Source of the DNA: Spirochaetia bacterium
GTDB lineage: Bacteria; Spirochaetota; Spirochaetia; Treponematales; Treponemataceae
Length of the DNA stretch: 64,000 nt
NCBI GenBank assembly: GCA_900767955.1
Contig: CAAGBC010000053.1
Span: 1 to 64,000, forward strand
Direction: 5' to 3'
Shown here piece after piece: positions 27,626-37,429 of the stretch. A model generated the notes under the pieces. That model saw only the letters and a list, made by a program, of their open reading frames with translations, was not told where the DNA came from and made no database searches. The position numbers and the translations under genes are program-made. Numbering within the stretch: position 1 is the first letter of the stretch; every line of letters begins with the position of its first letter.

Positions 27626-27936
27626 TGCTTAATCAAAAACTCATCCATCCTTTCAGCATTTCCAGAATCTTCATCAGGATAACCAACCGGATTAAGTTTC
27701 AGATGAATTGTTCTTCCATCACCCTGTAGTAAATCTTTTGTACGTACAGAATGAGTATGTCCGGCGAGCCAGATGCTCTGATCCTTCAACTGATCCAGAT
27801 ATTTCTCACCATTAAAATAGAAATATGTTGTAGACTCTGAATAATAATACTCCTTTTCAACTCCAAAGAATAAAGGAATATAATGGGTCATGATGATATC
27901 AGGCTTTTGGGCAACAACATGATCCAGTTTCTTCAT
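27622..27936 (-). pseudogene. Metallophosphoesterase C-terminal remnant
   Basis: The frame carries KPDIIMTHYIPLFF and WLAGHTHSVRTKDLLQGDGR, then LNPVGYPDED. The THY and GHTH motifs are the last metal-binding motifs of calcineurin-like phosphoesterases. The N-terminal metal motifs (DxH, GD, GNH) are missing, so the gene is cut. Confidence 0.65.
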
Positions 27937-28009
27937 TTTATGAAATTACTGATAGTCACAGATGTCCAGGAGAATAATAAAGGTGTGAATAATAAAACTA
28001 TATATTTAA

Positions 28010-28219
28010 AAGAGCCAGCTGTCCATTCATTCTTCATTCCAGGAATATTTCAGATGGAAGGAAGAAAAGAACGCTCATCCAAAATCAGATTATGAATCTT
28101 TACGAAAATGGCTTAATCAAAAAAGAACAAATGTGGTTTACAAAACAAATATAACAGCTGTAAAAGAAACTGGCATTGATGAAGTAAGACAGGAAACTCT
28201 GGACAATTTACCATTTTAG
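28010..28219 (+). pseudogene. Remnant of an unknown gene upstream of the DnaC-like gene
   Basis: An open frame without a start, ending TNITAVKETGIDEVRQETLD, NLPF, stop. It lies directly upstream of the DnaC-like gene with a normal operon gap, so it is probably the 3' end of the gene that normally precedes it. The product is not recognised. Confidence 0.35.
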
Positions 28220-28246
28220 ATTTGCATAAAAGGAGGAGCAGCACAA

Positions 28247-28669
28247 ATGGATATTATAAAAATAATGGACGATTTTAAAATTCCGCAGTTTACTTTACTT
28301 ACAAGTCCGGAACAGGATGAAATAGTTCGCCAAAGAGAGGTAGAAGCAGAAAGAGAACGTGAAGCACAAATACTTGCAAGAAAGAAGTAGGTATTTGAAA
28401 ATAGCGGAGTTCCAAAACGATACTGGAACGAATCATTTAATACCTGGAATACCAGAAACAAAGATGATGAAGTTTGTCTTCAAACCGTCATCGATTATTC
28501 TCGTCAAAAAAGTAATGATTCTGTTCTTCTGCTTCTTGGGCCTAAAGGAGTTGGAAAAACACACCTGGGCGCTTCAATCATCCGTGAAGCTGGCGGTACT
28601 TTTATTTCGATTGAGCTGGGGCGGGAGGCGGAAAGGCAGCTGCGAAGAGAGCGGGAATGGGAGAGATAA
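28247..28669 (+). pseudogene. DnaC-like helicase loader, broken
   Basis: ATG 28247 has an AGGAGG site. The 47 residues to an in-frame TAG at 28388 are continued in the same frame by VFENSGVPKRYWNESFNTW and a P-loop LLLLGPKGVGKTHLGASII (codons about 94-112), as in DnaC/IstB ATPases. After the P-loop the similarity stops within 25 residues (stop at 28667), so the AAA domain is also truncated. It derives from a phage, plasmid or ICE. Confidence 0.6.
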
Positions 28670-28716
28670 AAACTTCGCTATAAAAACTCTACAAAAATAC
28701 AAAATTTTGATGTATA

Positions 28717-31700
28717 ATGGAATTTATGAGAGAATGTAAACCTACAGAAGACACTCGTGTAAAACTCCCCGCTTTATTTCATACAACTCGTTTAGGTTAT
28801 AACTATGTCTCTCTCAAGAATTATCTCAAAGAAGATAAAAAAATTGATGCTGAAACAAACATCTTTATAGATATCTTCAAAGAAGCAATTTCCAAAATTA
28901 ACAAATCTGAATACAGTAAATCTTCCACAGAACTCGTTGTCGAATTTCTTTCTCAATCTTTAGGAACAGAAAAAACAGTCCACAAGCTTTCTGATTCCCT
29001 TAGCAATGAGGATCTTGGTCGAAAATTTTATAATTACATTGTAAATGGAATTGATGTTGAAGGCTGTCCTGAAAAAATCAAACTTATAGATTTTGAGCAT
29101 CCAGAAAATAACACATACAATGTAGTAACAGAACTCACTTATCAAAAGCCGGAATGTGAAGATAACTTTCGTCCGGACATAACTCTCTTAATAAACGGAA
29201 TCCCTCTTGCATTTATAGAAGTTAAAAAGCCAAACAATAAGGAAGGTATTAAAGCTGAATACGACAGAATGATTAAACGACAGCAAAACAAAACCTTCCG
29301 CAAGTTCATCAATATTACTCAGCTGATGATTTTCTCAAACAACATGGAGTATGACGATGATGATCTTGATAATCTCTTTGGTGCCTTCTATGCAACTGCA
29401 AGTTATGAAAAGCCTTTCTTCAATCATTTCCGTGAAGAAGATGAAGAATATCAAAAAGCATCTTTCTTAAAATCTATTGATGCTAAATCAGAAGAAAATG
29501 AAAATCTGATTCTAAAAGATAATAATCATGCTGAAATAAAAAATCAGACTTTTTATGAAAAAGATAAGTCTCCATTTACACCTACAAACAGAATCATTAC
29601 ATCACTCTGTAATTCAGAAAGACTTCTCTTTTTATTGCAGTACGGTATAGCCTATGTAGAAAGAACTGATAAAAACGGAATTACACATCTTGAAAAACAC
29701 ATCATGCGTTATCCTCAGATGTTTGCGACAAAGGCTATTCACAACAGAATTGAAGCAGACCGACAAAAGCATATTCCACAGACAAAAGGAATTATCTGGC
29801 ATACCCAAGGTTCTGGTAAAACAGCTCTTGCTTATTTTGTTTCACAGTTTCTGAGAGACTATTATGCTGGCCTTGCAAAGCCTGTTCGATTCTTCTTTAT
29901 TGTAGACCGACTGGACCTTATGACACAGGCAAAAAATGAGTTTATTGCCCGTGGCCTTAAAGTTGATATCGTAAACTCAAAAGAAGATTTCAAGAAAAAT
30001 ATTTCAAAAGTATCTACTTCAAAAAATGGAGAAGCAACTATTACAGTTGTAAACATTCAGAAGTTCAGTGAAGAATCTGTAGCAACTCCAAATGATTATG
30101 ATATAGATGTTAAACGTGTATATTTTATGGATGAAGCTCACCGCAGTTATAATCCGTCTGGTTCATTTCTTGCAAATCTTTTTAATTCAGATAGGAATGC
30201 AGTTTTAATTGCCCTCACAGGAACACCACTTCTTAACGCAAAAGTCGTAGACGCAACTGGAAAGAATAAAACAATTCATTTCAATTCAAAAGATATATTT
30301 GGACCATACATCCATAAATACTGGTACAACAACTCCATCAAAGACGGATATACAGTCCGCCTTATCCGCGAAGCAATTGAAACTTCATACAAGGCAAAAC
30401 TCCGTTCTGTACTGGATGAACTTGAAACTATAAAAGGCAGCATTCAGAAAAAGGATCTCTTTGCCCATCCAAAATATGTTGCCCCACTTACAGAATACAT
30501 CGTAGGGGACTTCCTTAAATCAAAAGTCACCCTTGGTGATGATACAATCGGAGCAATGATTGTTGCAGATTCCAGCGACCAGGCAAAAGCCATCTTTGAA
30601 GAATTACAGAAGTATGAAACAATATCAAAAGCTCTTATACTTGATAAAGTAGATGATAAAAACATTCGCGAAAAAGAAAGGGACGACTTTAAAGCCGGCA
30701 AAATAGATTTCCTTGTAGTTTACAATATGCTTCTTACAGGCTTTGATGCACCACGTCTTAAAAAGATGTATCTGGGCCGAGTTGTAAAAGACCACAGCCT
30801 TTTGCAGACACTCACTCGCGTAAACCGTCCTTACAAAAAATTCCATTACGGCTACATCGTAGATTTTGCAGATATTCGTAAAGAGTTTGATAAAGCAAAT
30901 CAGGAATACTACAACGAACTTAAAGAAGAACTCGGCGATGAATTTGAAAACTACAGTCAGCTCTTTTTGGATGCAGAAGAAATAGATAAGCGGCTTACAG
31001 AAATTCAAGACATTCTTTTTGCATACGACACAAGCGACATCGAAGCATTTGCGCAGAGCATAAACATTCTGGAAAAAGATGAATTAAATAAAATCAGAAA
31101 AGCGTTAGAAGATTATAAAGTTCTCTACAACGTAGCACGCTTACAAGGCTTTGAACAGATTCTGCAGAAAATAGATATCAATTGTGTAAAGGCACTTGCC
31201 AGCGAAGTTGAACGCACAATTTTCAATAAGAATTTCAGCGACTCTATAAAAGATTCAACAGATACACAGGCTCTCTTAAACACAGCCCTGGACCAGATAA
31301 ACTTTACCTTCTTAAAGATTGGCGAAGAAGAATTAACAATTGCAGACAAGTGGCAGGAAACAGCTGAGAAAACAAGAAAAGCATTTCTGCGTAATCTTGA
31401 TCCGAAAGACCCTGAATACATTTCTCTTTACGAAGAACTTAAGCGTGTAATGTCAAAAAAGAATATCGAAGAACTTACCGCAGATGATATGCAGAAGTCC
31501 ATCAAAGAACTTGAAGACCTCAAAAAGAAGATGGACCAGAAAAATCAGAAAGACCAGACCCTCTGCAACAAATACAACGGCGACCCAAAGTTTATGCGCA
31601 TCCATAAACGCCTCAAAGAAAATCCGCCGCCAATTATCCCAAGCGACACATTGCTGCAGCAGGTCTTGCTGAATATTAAATATTCAACAGATAATCTGCT

Positions 31701-31869
31701 TCTGAGTAATTCAAATGTAATTTCAAACGAAGCATATTTCGACAGCCAGTTAGGAAGCTTTGTAATTCCCGAACTGCAAAAACAAAAAGTAACCTTCACC
31801 TTGCCACAAGCCAAGATGATGATTAACATAATTAAAAAGGAATACACCGGGGAACTGGTGGGAATGTAA
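28717..31869 (+). CDS. hsdR: Type I restriction enzyme, R subunit
   Basis: The 1050-residue motor and nuclease subunit has the PD-(D/E)xK nuclease motif near the N-terminus (FRPDITLLINGIPLAFIEVKK: Asp 154, Glu 168, Lys 170), the helicase P-loop IIWHTQGSGKTAL (about 359-371), DEAH-type motif DEAHRS (472-477), LTGTP and the later QTLTRVNRPYK. The C-terminal 200 residues are helical and dock to the methylase. The start at ATG 28717 is uncertain; ATG 28726 also fits. hsdS follows after 3 bases. Confidence 0.93.
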   Translation: MEFMRECKPTEDTRVKLPALFHTTRLGYNYVSLKNYLKEDKKIDAETNIFIDIFKEAISKINKSEYSKSSTELVVEFLSQSLGTEKTVHKLSDSLSNEDLGRKFYNYIVNGIDVEGCPEKIKLIDFEHPENNTYNVVTELTYQKPECEDNFRPDITLLINGIPLAFIEVKKPNNKEGIKAEYDRMIKRQQNKTFRKFINITQLMIFSNNMEYDDDDLDNLFGAFYATASYEKPFFNHFREEDEEYQKASFLKSIDAKSEENENLILKDNNHAEIKNQTFYEKDKSPFTPTNRIITSLCNSERLLFLLQYGIAYVERTDKNGITHLEKHIMRYPQMFATKAIHNRIEADRQKHIPQTKGIIWHTQGSGKTALAYFVSQFLRDYYAGLAKPVRFFFIVDRLDLMTQAKNEFIARGLKVDIVNSKEDFKKNISKVSTSKNGEATITVVNIQKFSEESVATPNDYDIDVKRVYFMDEAHRSYNPSGSFLANLFNSDRNAVLIALTGTPLLNAKVVDATGKNKTIHFNSKDIFGPYIHKYWYNNSIKDGYTVRLIREAIETSYKAKLRSVLDELETIKGSIQKKDLFAHPKYVAPLTEYIVGDFLKSKVTLGDDTIGAMIVADSSDQAKAIFEELQKYETISKALILDKVDDKNIREKERDDFKAGKIDFLVVYNMLLTGFDAPRLKKMYLGRVVKDHSLLQTLTRVNRPYKKFHYGYIVDFADIRKEFDKANQEYYNELKEELGDEFENYSQLFLDAEEIDKRLTEIQDILFAYDTSDIEAFAQSINILEKDELNKIRKALEDYKVLYNVARLQGFEQILQKIDINCVKALASEVERTIFNKNFSDSIKDSTDTQALLNTALDQINFTFLKIGEEELTIADKWQETAEKTRKAFLRNLDPKDPEYISLYEELKRVMSKKNIEELTADDMQKSIKELEDLKKKMDQKNQKDQTLCNKYNGDPKFMRIHKRLKENPPPIIPSDTLLQQVLLNIKYSTDNLLLSNSNVISNEAYFDSQLGSFVIPELQKQKVTFTLPQAKMMINIIKKEYTGELVGM

Positions 31870-31872
31870 TAT

Positions 31873-33093
31873 ATGATTGATTTTAAAAAATATAAATTAG
31901 GTGACTTGGGCGAAATTCGAATGTGCAAACGAATTTTGAAAGAAGAAACAAATACAAAAGCCGGCATTCCATTTTATAAAATAAGTACTTTTGGTAATAA
32001 AGCTGATGTTTTTATAGATAGAGAAAAATTCTTGGAATATAAGGAGAAGTATTCTTATCCTAAAAAAGGTGACATTCTAATTTCTGCTGCAGGTACAATC
32101 GGAAGAACCGTTGTTTTTAATGGGGAAGAATCTTATTTTCAAGACTCAAATATTGTTTGGATAGAAAACGATGAATCAAAAGTTCTAAATGAATATCTCT
32201 TTTATTGTTATAAGAACATTAAATGGTATACATCAACAGGAAGTACAATATTACGGTTATATAATGATAATATTCGGAATTCTGAAATTATTGCGCCTGA
32301 TATTTCAACTCAAAAGAAAATCGCTGATGTACTTTCCTGCATAGATGATAAAATTGCCTTGAACAATAAAGCAAACACCGAATTGGAAAACATGGCAAAA
32401 ACCATCTACGACTATTGGTTTACCCAGTTCGACTTCCCAGACAAAGATGGCCACCCCTTCAAAACCAGCGGCGGACAGATGGTCTACAACGAAACTCTCA
32501 AAAGAGAAATTCCTGCTGGGTGGGAAGTAAAAAGATTAGGTGATGTTTGTGAAATAGTCCTCGGCGGAACTCCATCAACTGATAAAGATGAATATTGGAA
32601 TGGTAATATACCATGGCTTAATTCTGGAGAAGTTGCAGAGTTCCCAATAATAAATGCTGAAAAAACAGTTACAGAATTAGGTATAAAAGATTCAGCAACA
32701 GAATTAGTTCCAGCAGGAACGGTAACTCTCTCAATTACTCGACACTTAAGACCAAGCATTTTAACAATGGATGCTTGCATTAATCAGTCTGTTGTTGGTA
32801 TAAAAGAAAACAAGATTTTCTCAAAATACTTTCTATACCCATTTATTTCTAGCAAAATCAATCATTATATGATGTTAAGAACTGGAGCTCAACAGCCTCA
32901 TATCAATAAAGAAACAGTTGATGAAACGCTGGTATGTATTCCTTCTGCTGAAATATTAGAAAAATATAATAACGAAGTTAGTAGTATTTATGAAAGAATC
33001 ATTCTAAATGCAAAAGAAACAAAAAAACTTACCATGCTTCGCGAATATCTTCTTCCACTCTTAATGAATGGACAAATAACTATAAAGGAGTAA
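31873..33093 (+). CDS. hsdS: Type I restriction enzyme, specificity subunit
   Basis: The 406-residue product has two target recognition domains, each followed by a helical spacer: residues about 1-150 then KKIADVLSCIDDKIALNNKANTELENMAKTIYDYWF, and about 210-370 then ETKKLTMLREYLLPLLMNGQI. The second domain starts with the typical GWEVKRLGDVCEIVLGGTPSTDKDEYWNG. It decides which DNA sequence is methylated and cut. The next gene begins 6 bases after its stop. Confidence 0.92.
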   Translation: MIDFKKYKLGDLGEIRMCKRILKEETNTKAGIPFYKISTFGNKADVFIDREKFLEYKEKYSYPKKGDILISAAGTIGRTVVFNGEESYFQDSNIVWIENDESKVLNEYLFYCYKNIKWYTSTGSTILRLYNDNIRNSEIIAPDISTQKKIADVLSCIDDKIALNNKANTELENMAKTIYDYWFTQFDFPDKDGHPFKTSGGQMVYNETLKREIPAGWEVKRLGDVCEIVLGGTPSTDKDEYWNGNIPWLNSGEVAEFPIINAEKTVTELGIKDSATELVPAGTVTLSITRHLRPSILTMDACINQSVVGIKENKIFSKYFLYPFISSKINHYMMLRTGAQQPHINKETVDETLVCIPSAEILEKYNNEVSSIYERIILNAKETKKLTMLREYLLPLLMNGQITIKE

Positions 33094-33099
33094 TTAAAA

Positions 33100-35196
33100 A
33101 TGGATATTAATGCAGTAGAACAAATCTATCATTTATATGGATTTGAAACAAAAAAAATTGATAGTACTTATGGTGTATTCCTTTATTCTTCAGGATATTT
33201 TAGAAATATTGAGATTGTATATGAATCAGAGACAGAAATAGTTTCAGAAATAATTAATGAATATCAAAAATTAAAATTTCCTGTAAATCAAGTTTTATTC
33301 TCAAGTATTGAAAAATTACACGAAGATTTATTTTATGGTTTTTTTCTTGTTTCTGAATTATCAGAAAAATTAAAACGAAAGTATGAAGCATTTGTTACTG
33401 AAAAAAATTTTATTGATGAAGATTATCAATATGTACCTTGTACCTATTATAAGAATGGAAAAGATGGGAAAGACAATCTAATTGATTTTCTTTTCCATCA
33501 AATATCAGAAGATACAGCTTCATTAACTATATTGGAAGCTGCTGCAGGATATGGAAAGACTTGTACAATTTCAGAATTAATGAATAAAATTTCTAGAGCA
33601 AATAATAGTTCTTTTGTTCCTTTATTCATTGAGTTATCAAATAATAGAAATGCTAGAATATTTAAATATGTATTATTAGATGAGATAGACAGAAATTTTT
33701 CAAATTTATCCTCGGATTTAGTCACAGCAGAAATTAAACATGGAAACGTGCCATTAATAATAGATGGCTTTGATGAATTATTAGCTTCTCTCGCTGATTC
33801 AGATAAATTAGATTCTGATGCAGTCGAAAAAACTCAAACAATGTTACAGACAATTGTTGAATTATTTGAAGGCAATTCAAAAGCAAAGATTATTATTACT
33901 TCTAGAAAAACATCCTTAATTTCAGGTAGGGTTCTTGACGATTTAATGTTACAGCTAGATGATTGTCCTATTACAAGAATTACTTTAAAAGAACCTACAA
34001 TAAAAGAATGGTTAGACAATGACAGAATATCATTCTTGGAAAAAGAAAATATACCCTTACAACAGTTTTCAAATCCTATTCTTTTAAAATTCCTACAAAG
34101 GACAAAATTATCAGATTTTACCCATAATTCATTTTCGGTAAAAAAGATATTAAAACAGAATTTATTAGCACTTCTTCATCGTGAAATTGAAAGACAACAA
34201 CTTCAATTGTCAGAAGAAGAACAAGAAGAAATTTTTATAAAATTTGCAGCATTTCTAATGGATTTTCAAATATCGAGCGAAGAACCTAGTTTTATATTTG
34301 ATGCTTTTAAGGAAATTCTAGCAAAACAAGTATCTTCATATCTTGCTCGTTATACAGATTCAAAAACTCGTCCTAATGAGAATGAATTTATTGGAAAACT
34401 TACAAGACACGTTTTACTTGATACAAACAAATCCTTGAATAATCAAATTGGATTTACAAATGATTTTATCTTTGGAATATATTTAGCAAAAGTTATTAAC
34501 AACCCTAAATATTTAAGAAGTGGTACAAAAGTATCCACTGACCATATTGATAAAATATGTACAACTTATCGAGTGATGCCTCAAAAGGATAGAATTGACT
34601 TATTTAATAATTTAAAACCATATCTTTTAAAATTTGACGGTACCGCCTTATTGCAAATTGATGCGCAAATAAACAATTATCTCACTCAAGACTATAACCA
34701 AGTACAAATTGATAGTCAAACGTTTGACAATTTTGATTTCTCAATTAAGCATAAGATCGATAATAGTATCTTTGCAAACTGTATTTTTAAGTTTTGCATC
34801 TGGGGAAATAATACAATTAATTGTCAATTTATTAACTGCTCTTTTTTTGATAATTATTATTCTGAAGAAGAAAAATTTATATATGGTCAAAATAATTTCT
34901 TTTATAATTCACAAGGAATAGAGGTTGATCATTCTGTCGAATATCAACCTCAGGAAGAAACATCAATTTCTTTGGAAAGACAGGTTTTAGAGGTATTCTG
35001 GAAACCTTCTCATCCAACTTATGATCGTTATAAACATACTAAAACTATATTTTTAAACTTTCAGCAATCCCAGTTAAAAGATGTTGCAAATGCTATTGAG
35101 CAATTGAAAAAGAAGAAGTATTTATTACAACCAGGATATTGTCTTGAAATTAATAATGCAAAAATTACGGAAATTCGAAATTTATTGGGAAGATAA
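33100..35196 (+). CDS. NACHT-type STAND NTPase
   Basis: The 698-residue protein has an N-terminal region of about 125 residues of unknown type, then an NTPase module with P-loop EAAAGYGKTCT (146-156), Walker B VPLIIDGFDELLA (217-229; the DGFDEL form is typical of NACHT) and sensor IIITSRK. Residues about 330-480 are helical, and the C-terminus carries an NCxF-type repeat (SIFANCIFKFCIWGNNTINC, QFINCSFF) like pentapeptide or beta-helix sensors. Bacterial NACHT proteins are antiphage sensors. It lies 6 bp after hsdS and 3 bp before the RelA/SpoT gene, so it is part of the operon. Confidence 0.75.
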   Translation: MDINAVEQIYHLYGFETKKIDSTYGVFLYSSGYFRNIEIVYESETEIVSEIINEYQKLKFPVNQVLFSSIEKLHEDLFYGFFLVSELSEKLKRKYEAFVTEKNFIDEDYQYVPCTYYKNGKDGKDNLIDFLFHQISEDTASLTILEAAAGYGKTCTISELMNKISRANNSSFVPLFIELSNNRNARIFKYVLLDEIDRNFSNLSSDLVTAEIKHGNVPLIIDGFDELLASLADSDKLDSDAVEKTQTMLQTIVELFEGNSKAKIIITSRKTSLISGRVLDDLMLQLDDCPITRITLKEPTIKEWLDNDRISFLEKENIPLQQFSNPILLKFLQRTKLSDFTHNSFSVKKILKQNLLALLHREIERQQLQLSEEEQEEIFIKFAAFLMDFQISSEEPSFIFDAFKEILAKQVSSYLARYTDSKTRPNENEFIGKLTRHVLLDTNKSLNNQIGFTNDFIFGIYLAKVINNPKYLRSGTKVSTDHIDKICTTYRVMPQKDRIDLFNNLKPYLLKFDGTALLQIDAQINNYLTQDYNQVQIDSQTFDNFDFSIKHKIDNSIFANCIFKFCIWGNNTINCQFINCSFFDNYYSEEEKFIYGQNNFFYNSQGIEVDHSVEYQPQEETSISLERQVLEVFWKPSHPTYDRYKHTKTIFLNFQQSQLKDVANAIEQLKKKKYLLQPGYCLEINNAKITEIRNLLGR

Positions 35197-35199
35197 AAA

Positions 35200-36090
35200 A
35201 TGATAGAAATAAGTCGTATTACTCAAGATTCTTCAAAGAGCCAAATAAGAGATTTAGAAAAAGAATTGGAACAGAAACTATATAATTCAGGTATTTATTT
35301 TAGATTGTTTTCTAGAATAAAATTTCCGAATTCAATTGAAGAAAAAATAGCAAGAAAACAAAAAGAACATAATAATCTAAATTATAAAATGCAAGATTAT
35401 ATTGGTTTCAGAATTGTTCTCTACTTTAAAGAAGATATAAATATATGCGAAGAAATATTATCAGCTAATTATGAAATTCTAAATTCAGAAATAGACAAAT
35501 TGGACACTTCAAACTTCCAACCCCAAAGAATTAATTATGTATTCAAATTACCCCAGCAATATAAACATATTATTCCAGTAACATTAAAAGATAGAGTTGA
35601 ATATACATTTGAAGTACAACTACGAACAATTTTTTCGGAAGGATGGCATGAAGTTGAACATGATCTACGGTATAAGTGTAAAGATTCTTGGTTAAATTAT
35701 GTAAATGAATCTAGAACTCTCAATGGAATACTTGCAACTCTTGAAAACTGTGACTGGGCAATTTCAAAATTGTTTGAAGATTTAGCTTATAAAAATTATA
35801 AGAATAAAGAATGGAGTGCAATGATTCAGAATAAATTTAAGGTACATTTAATAGACAAAAATATTTCTCCAGAAATTATTGATTTTTTAAATGAAAACAA
35901 AGAAGCTGCTAAGAAAATTTTTAAGTCCAATAGATATAAAATTATAAAGGGAATTGGAGATGACTTGAATTTCACTTGCGATAATATTATTTATTACTCA
36001 ATACTTCATGAAAATATCAATTCACCCTTAACAATACCGTCTTTAATAAAAGAAGCATTTGAAAAACAAAAAATGAAATTGAAGAACTAA
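35200..36090 (+). CDS. RelA/SpoT-domain protein
   Basis: The 296-residue product has the RelA/SpoT nucleotidyltransferase fold: KMQDYIGFRIVLYFKED (about residues 67-83), FEVQLRTIFSEGWHEVEHDL RYK near 140-162, and a helical C-terminal half. The usual GYRSxH motif is replaced by QRINYVFKLP, as in a subfamily of single-domain RelA/SpoT proteins. Such proteins can make (p)ppGpp or modify tRNA as toxins (toxSAS, CapRel). Activity here is not proved; the altered motif could mean a different acceptor. It is encoded 3 bp after the NACHT gene. Confidence 0.75.
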   Translation: MIEISRITQDSSKSQIRDLEKELEQKLYNSGIYFRLFSRIKFPNSIEEKIARKQKEHNNLNYKMQDYIGFRIVLYFKEDINICEEILSANYEILNSEIDKLDTSNFQPQRINYVFKLPQQYKHIIPVTLKDRVEYTFEVQLRTIFSEGWHEVEHDLRYKCKDSWLNYVNESRTLNGILATLENCDWAISKLFEDLAYKNYKNKEWSAMIQNKFKVHLIDKNISPEIIDFLNENKEAAKKIFKSNRYKIIKGIGDDLNFTCDNIIYYSILHENINSPLTIPSLIKEAFEKQKMKLKN

Positions 36091-36151
36091 CAAATCGTCA
36101 CAATAATTTCTTAAATATTATTGTATTGAATAATTGAGGTAAAGTTACAAA

Positions 36152-37312
36152 ATGTCAGAAATAATAAAATTAAAATATAATTGTGCAAGTTTATTTTTTC
36201 AAAAAGATTTAAATGAGAACGTTTTTGAAATTGAAGAGTTTTTTAAGCCATATTCAGCAATGGATTTGTTAAAATCAAATTATTTTTCTGATGATTTAAA
36301 AGAATATGCATATTTATTTGAAAACTTAAGTTCTAAATCTGAAATTAGACTTGAAGAAGTAGAAGATGAAGAAATAATAAATGAAACATCAAGTATATTA
36401 TTAGATATGTTTTTTGTTCTTTCAAAAAACATATTGAATGAAGAATATTATTTTTTCTATGCTCTTTCATATGAAAACATTAAAGAAATTGAAAATTATA
36501 TTGGTATATTTACAGAATTGTTAAAAGTTGATGTTCTTACTTTTAAAAAGGATCTTTCTGCAATTTATAACTTAAGCAAAATTGATGAGGCTTCTTATGA
36601 ACCAGTTCTTCCATTTGTCAGAAATATTAATATAAAGTATTCTCTGAATAACACTTTTCAAAATAATTATTTTCTCTATCTTTCAAATACTTTTTATGAT
36701 TTAGCCAATATACCTTTTCAAATTGATTTATGGGATTTTAAGCGATTTACAAAATTATTAAAGAATTATAAGCCAAATAATATAGATTTTATTACTAAAC
36801 ATAATTGTTTTTGTTTGATGCATGAAGGTAAAGATTATTATTTTTCACTTAGTGGATACTATCCAGATATTAATGGAAAGTACAAATCATTGGCGGAAAA
36901 GTTAGAAAAAAACATCCAAGCGTATCCTACATTCAAATCTATACGCTATTGTCCAATTTCTGATAATATGCTCAGTTTTGGTTATAAAGATAATAATGAT
37001 AACTTTATATCGTTTTATAGAAGAATAAAATACAAAGATAGAAGCTGTTCCGATAAAGAAGCTAAAGATCAATACAGTTGTTGTGAAAGAAAAATATTTC
37101 CTTTTTTAAACCATAATTCACCTAACCTCACTATATATTGTAAGTATGAACCATGTTGTTTATGTATTCCAGCTGTCAGATTTGAGAAACAGTCATACTA
37201 CAATAGATTAAAATTCTATGCTTTTGCTAAGAATTTTAAACAGATAAATAAAATGATAAAAAATCATAAACGAATAGTATTACAAAATTATTCAAATACC
37301 TTATTTTCTTAA
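36152..37312 (+). CDS. Protein with C-terminal deaminase-like zinc motif
   Basis: The 386-residue product is not recognised as a whole. The first 250 residues are helical and acidic. The C-terminal part has YSCCERKIFPF and, 21 residues further, YEPCCLCIPAV, which fits the [H/C]xE and PCxxC motifs of the cytidine deaminase-like superfamily. A preceding Cys (DRSCSDKEAKDQ) may add to metal binding. If correct it could deaminate nucleotides or nucleic acid and be the effector of the NACHT and RelA/SpoT unit. It starts 61 bp after the RelA/SpoT gene. The motif reading is an inference from pattern only. Confidence 0.5.
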   Translation: MSEIIKLKYNCASLFFQKDLNENVFEIEEFFKPYSAMDLLKSNYFSDDLKEYAYLFENLSSKSEIRLEEVEDEEIINETSSILLDMFFVLSKNILNEEYYFFYALSYENIKEIENYIGIFTELLKVDVLTFKKDLSAIYNLSKIDEASYEPVLPFVRNINIKYSLNNTFQNNYFLYLSNTFYDLANIPFQIDLWDFKRFTKLLKNYKPNNIDFITKHNCFCLMHEGKDYYFSLSGYYPDINGKYKSLAEKLEKNIQAYPTFKSIRYCPISDNMLSFGYKDNNDNFISFYRRIKYKDRSCSDKEAKDQYSCCERKIFPFLNHNSPNLTIYCKYEPCCLCIPAVRFEKQSYYNRLKFYAFAKNFKQINKMIKNHKRIVLQNYSNTLFS

Positions 37313-37383
37313 ATTTAATAATTTAATCAAAACAATTCTAATTTCTATTTTTTTTAATTCTAAATATGTTTTTATGACAAAAC

Positions 37384-37412
37384 TTGACAAAATAATTAAG
37401 TTAGATTATCTT
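37384..37412 (+). promoter_or_regulatory. Sigma-70 type promoter
   Basis: TTGACA (37384-37389), 17 bases, then TATCTT (37407-37412), about 18 bp before the ATG of the AAA ATPase gene. It indicates that the ATPase, the small gene and hsdM can be transcribed separately from hsdR. Confidence 0.6.
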
Positions 37413-37429
37413 TTTTATTAGAGGTGCAT

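Noticed and set aside
28359..28739. 126-residue ORF before hsdR
   Set aside because: It overlaps the DnaC-like remnant in another frame and shows no plausible domain.
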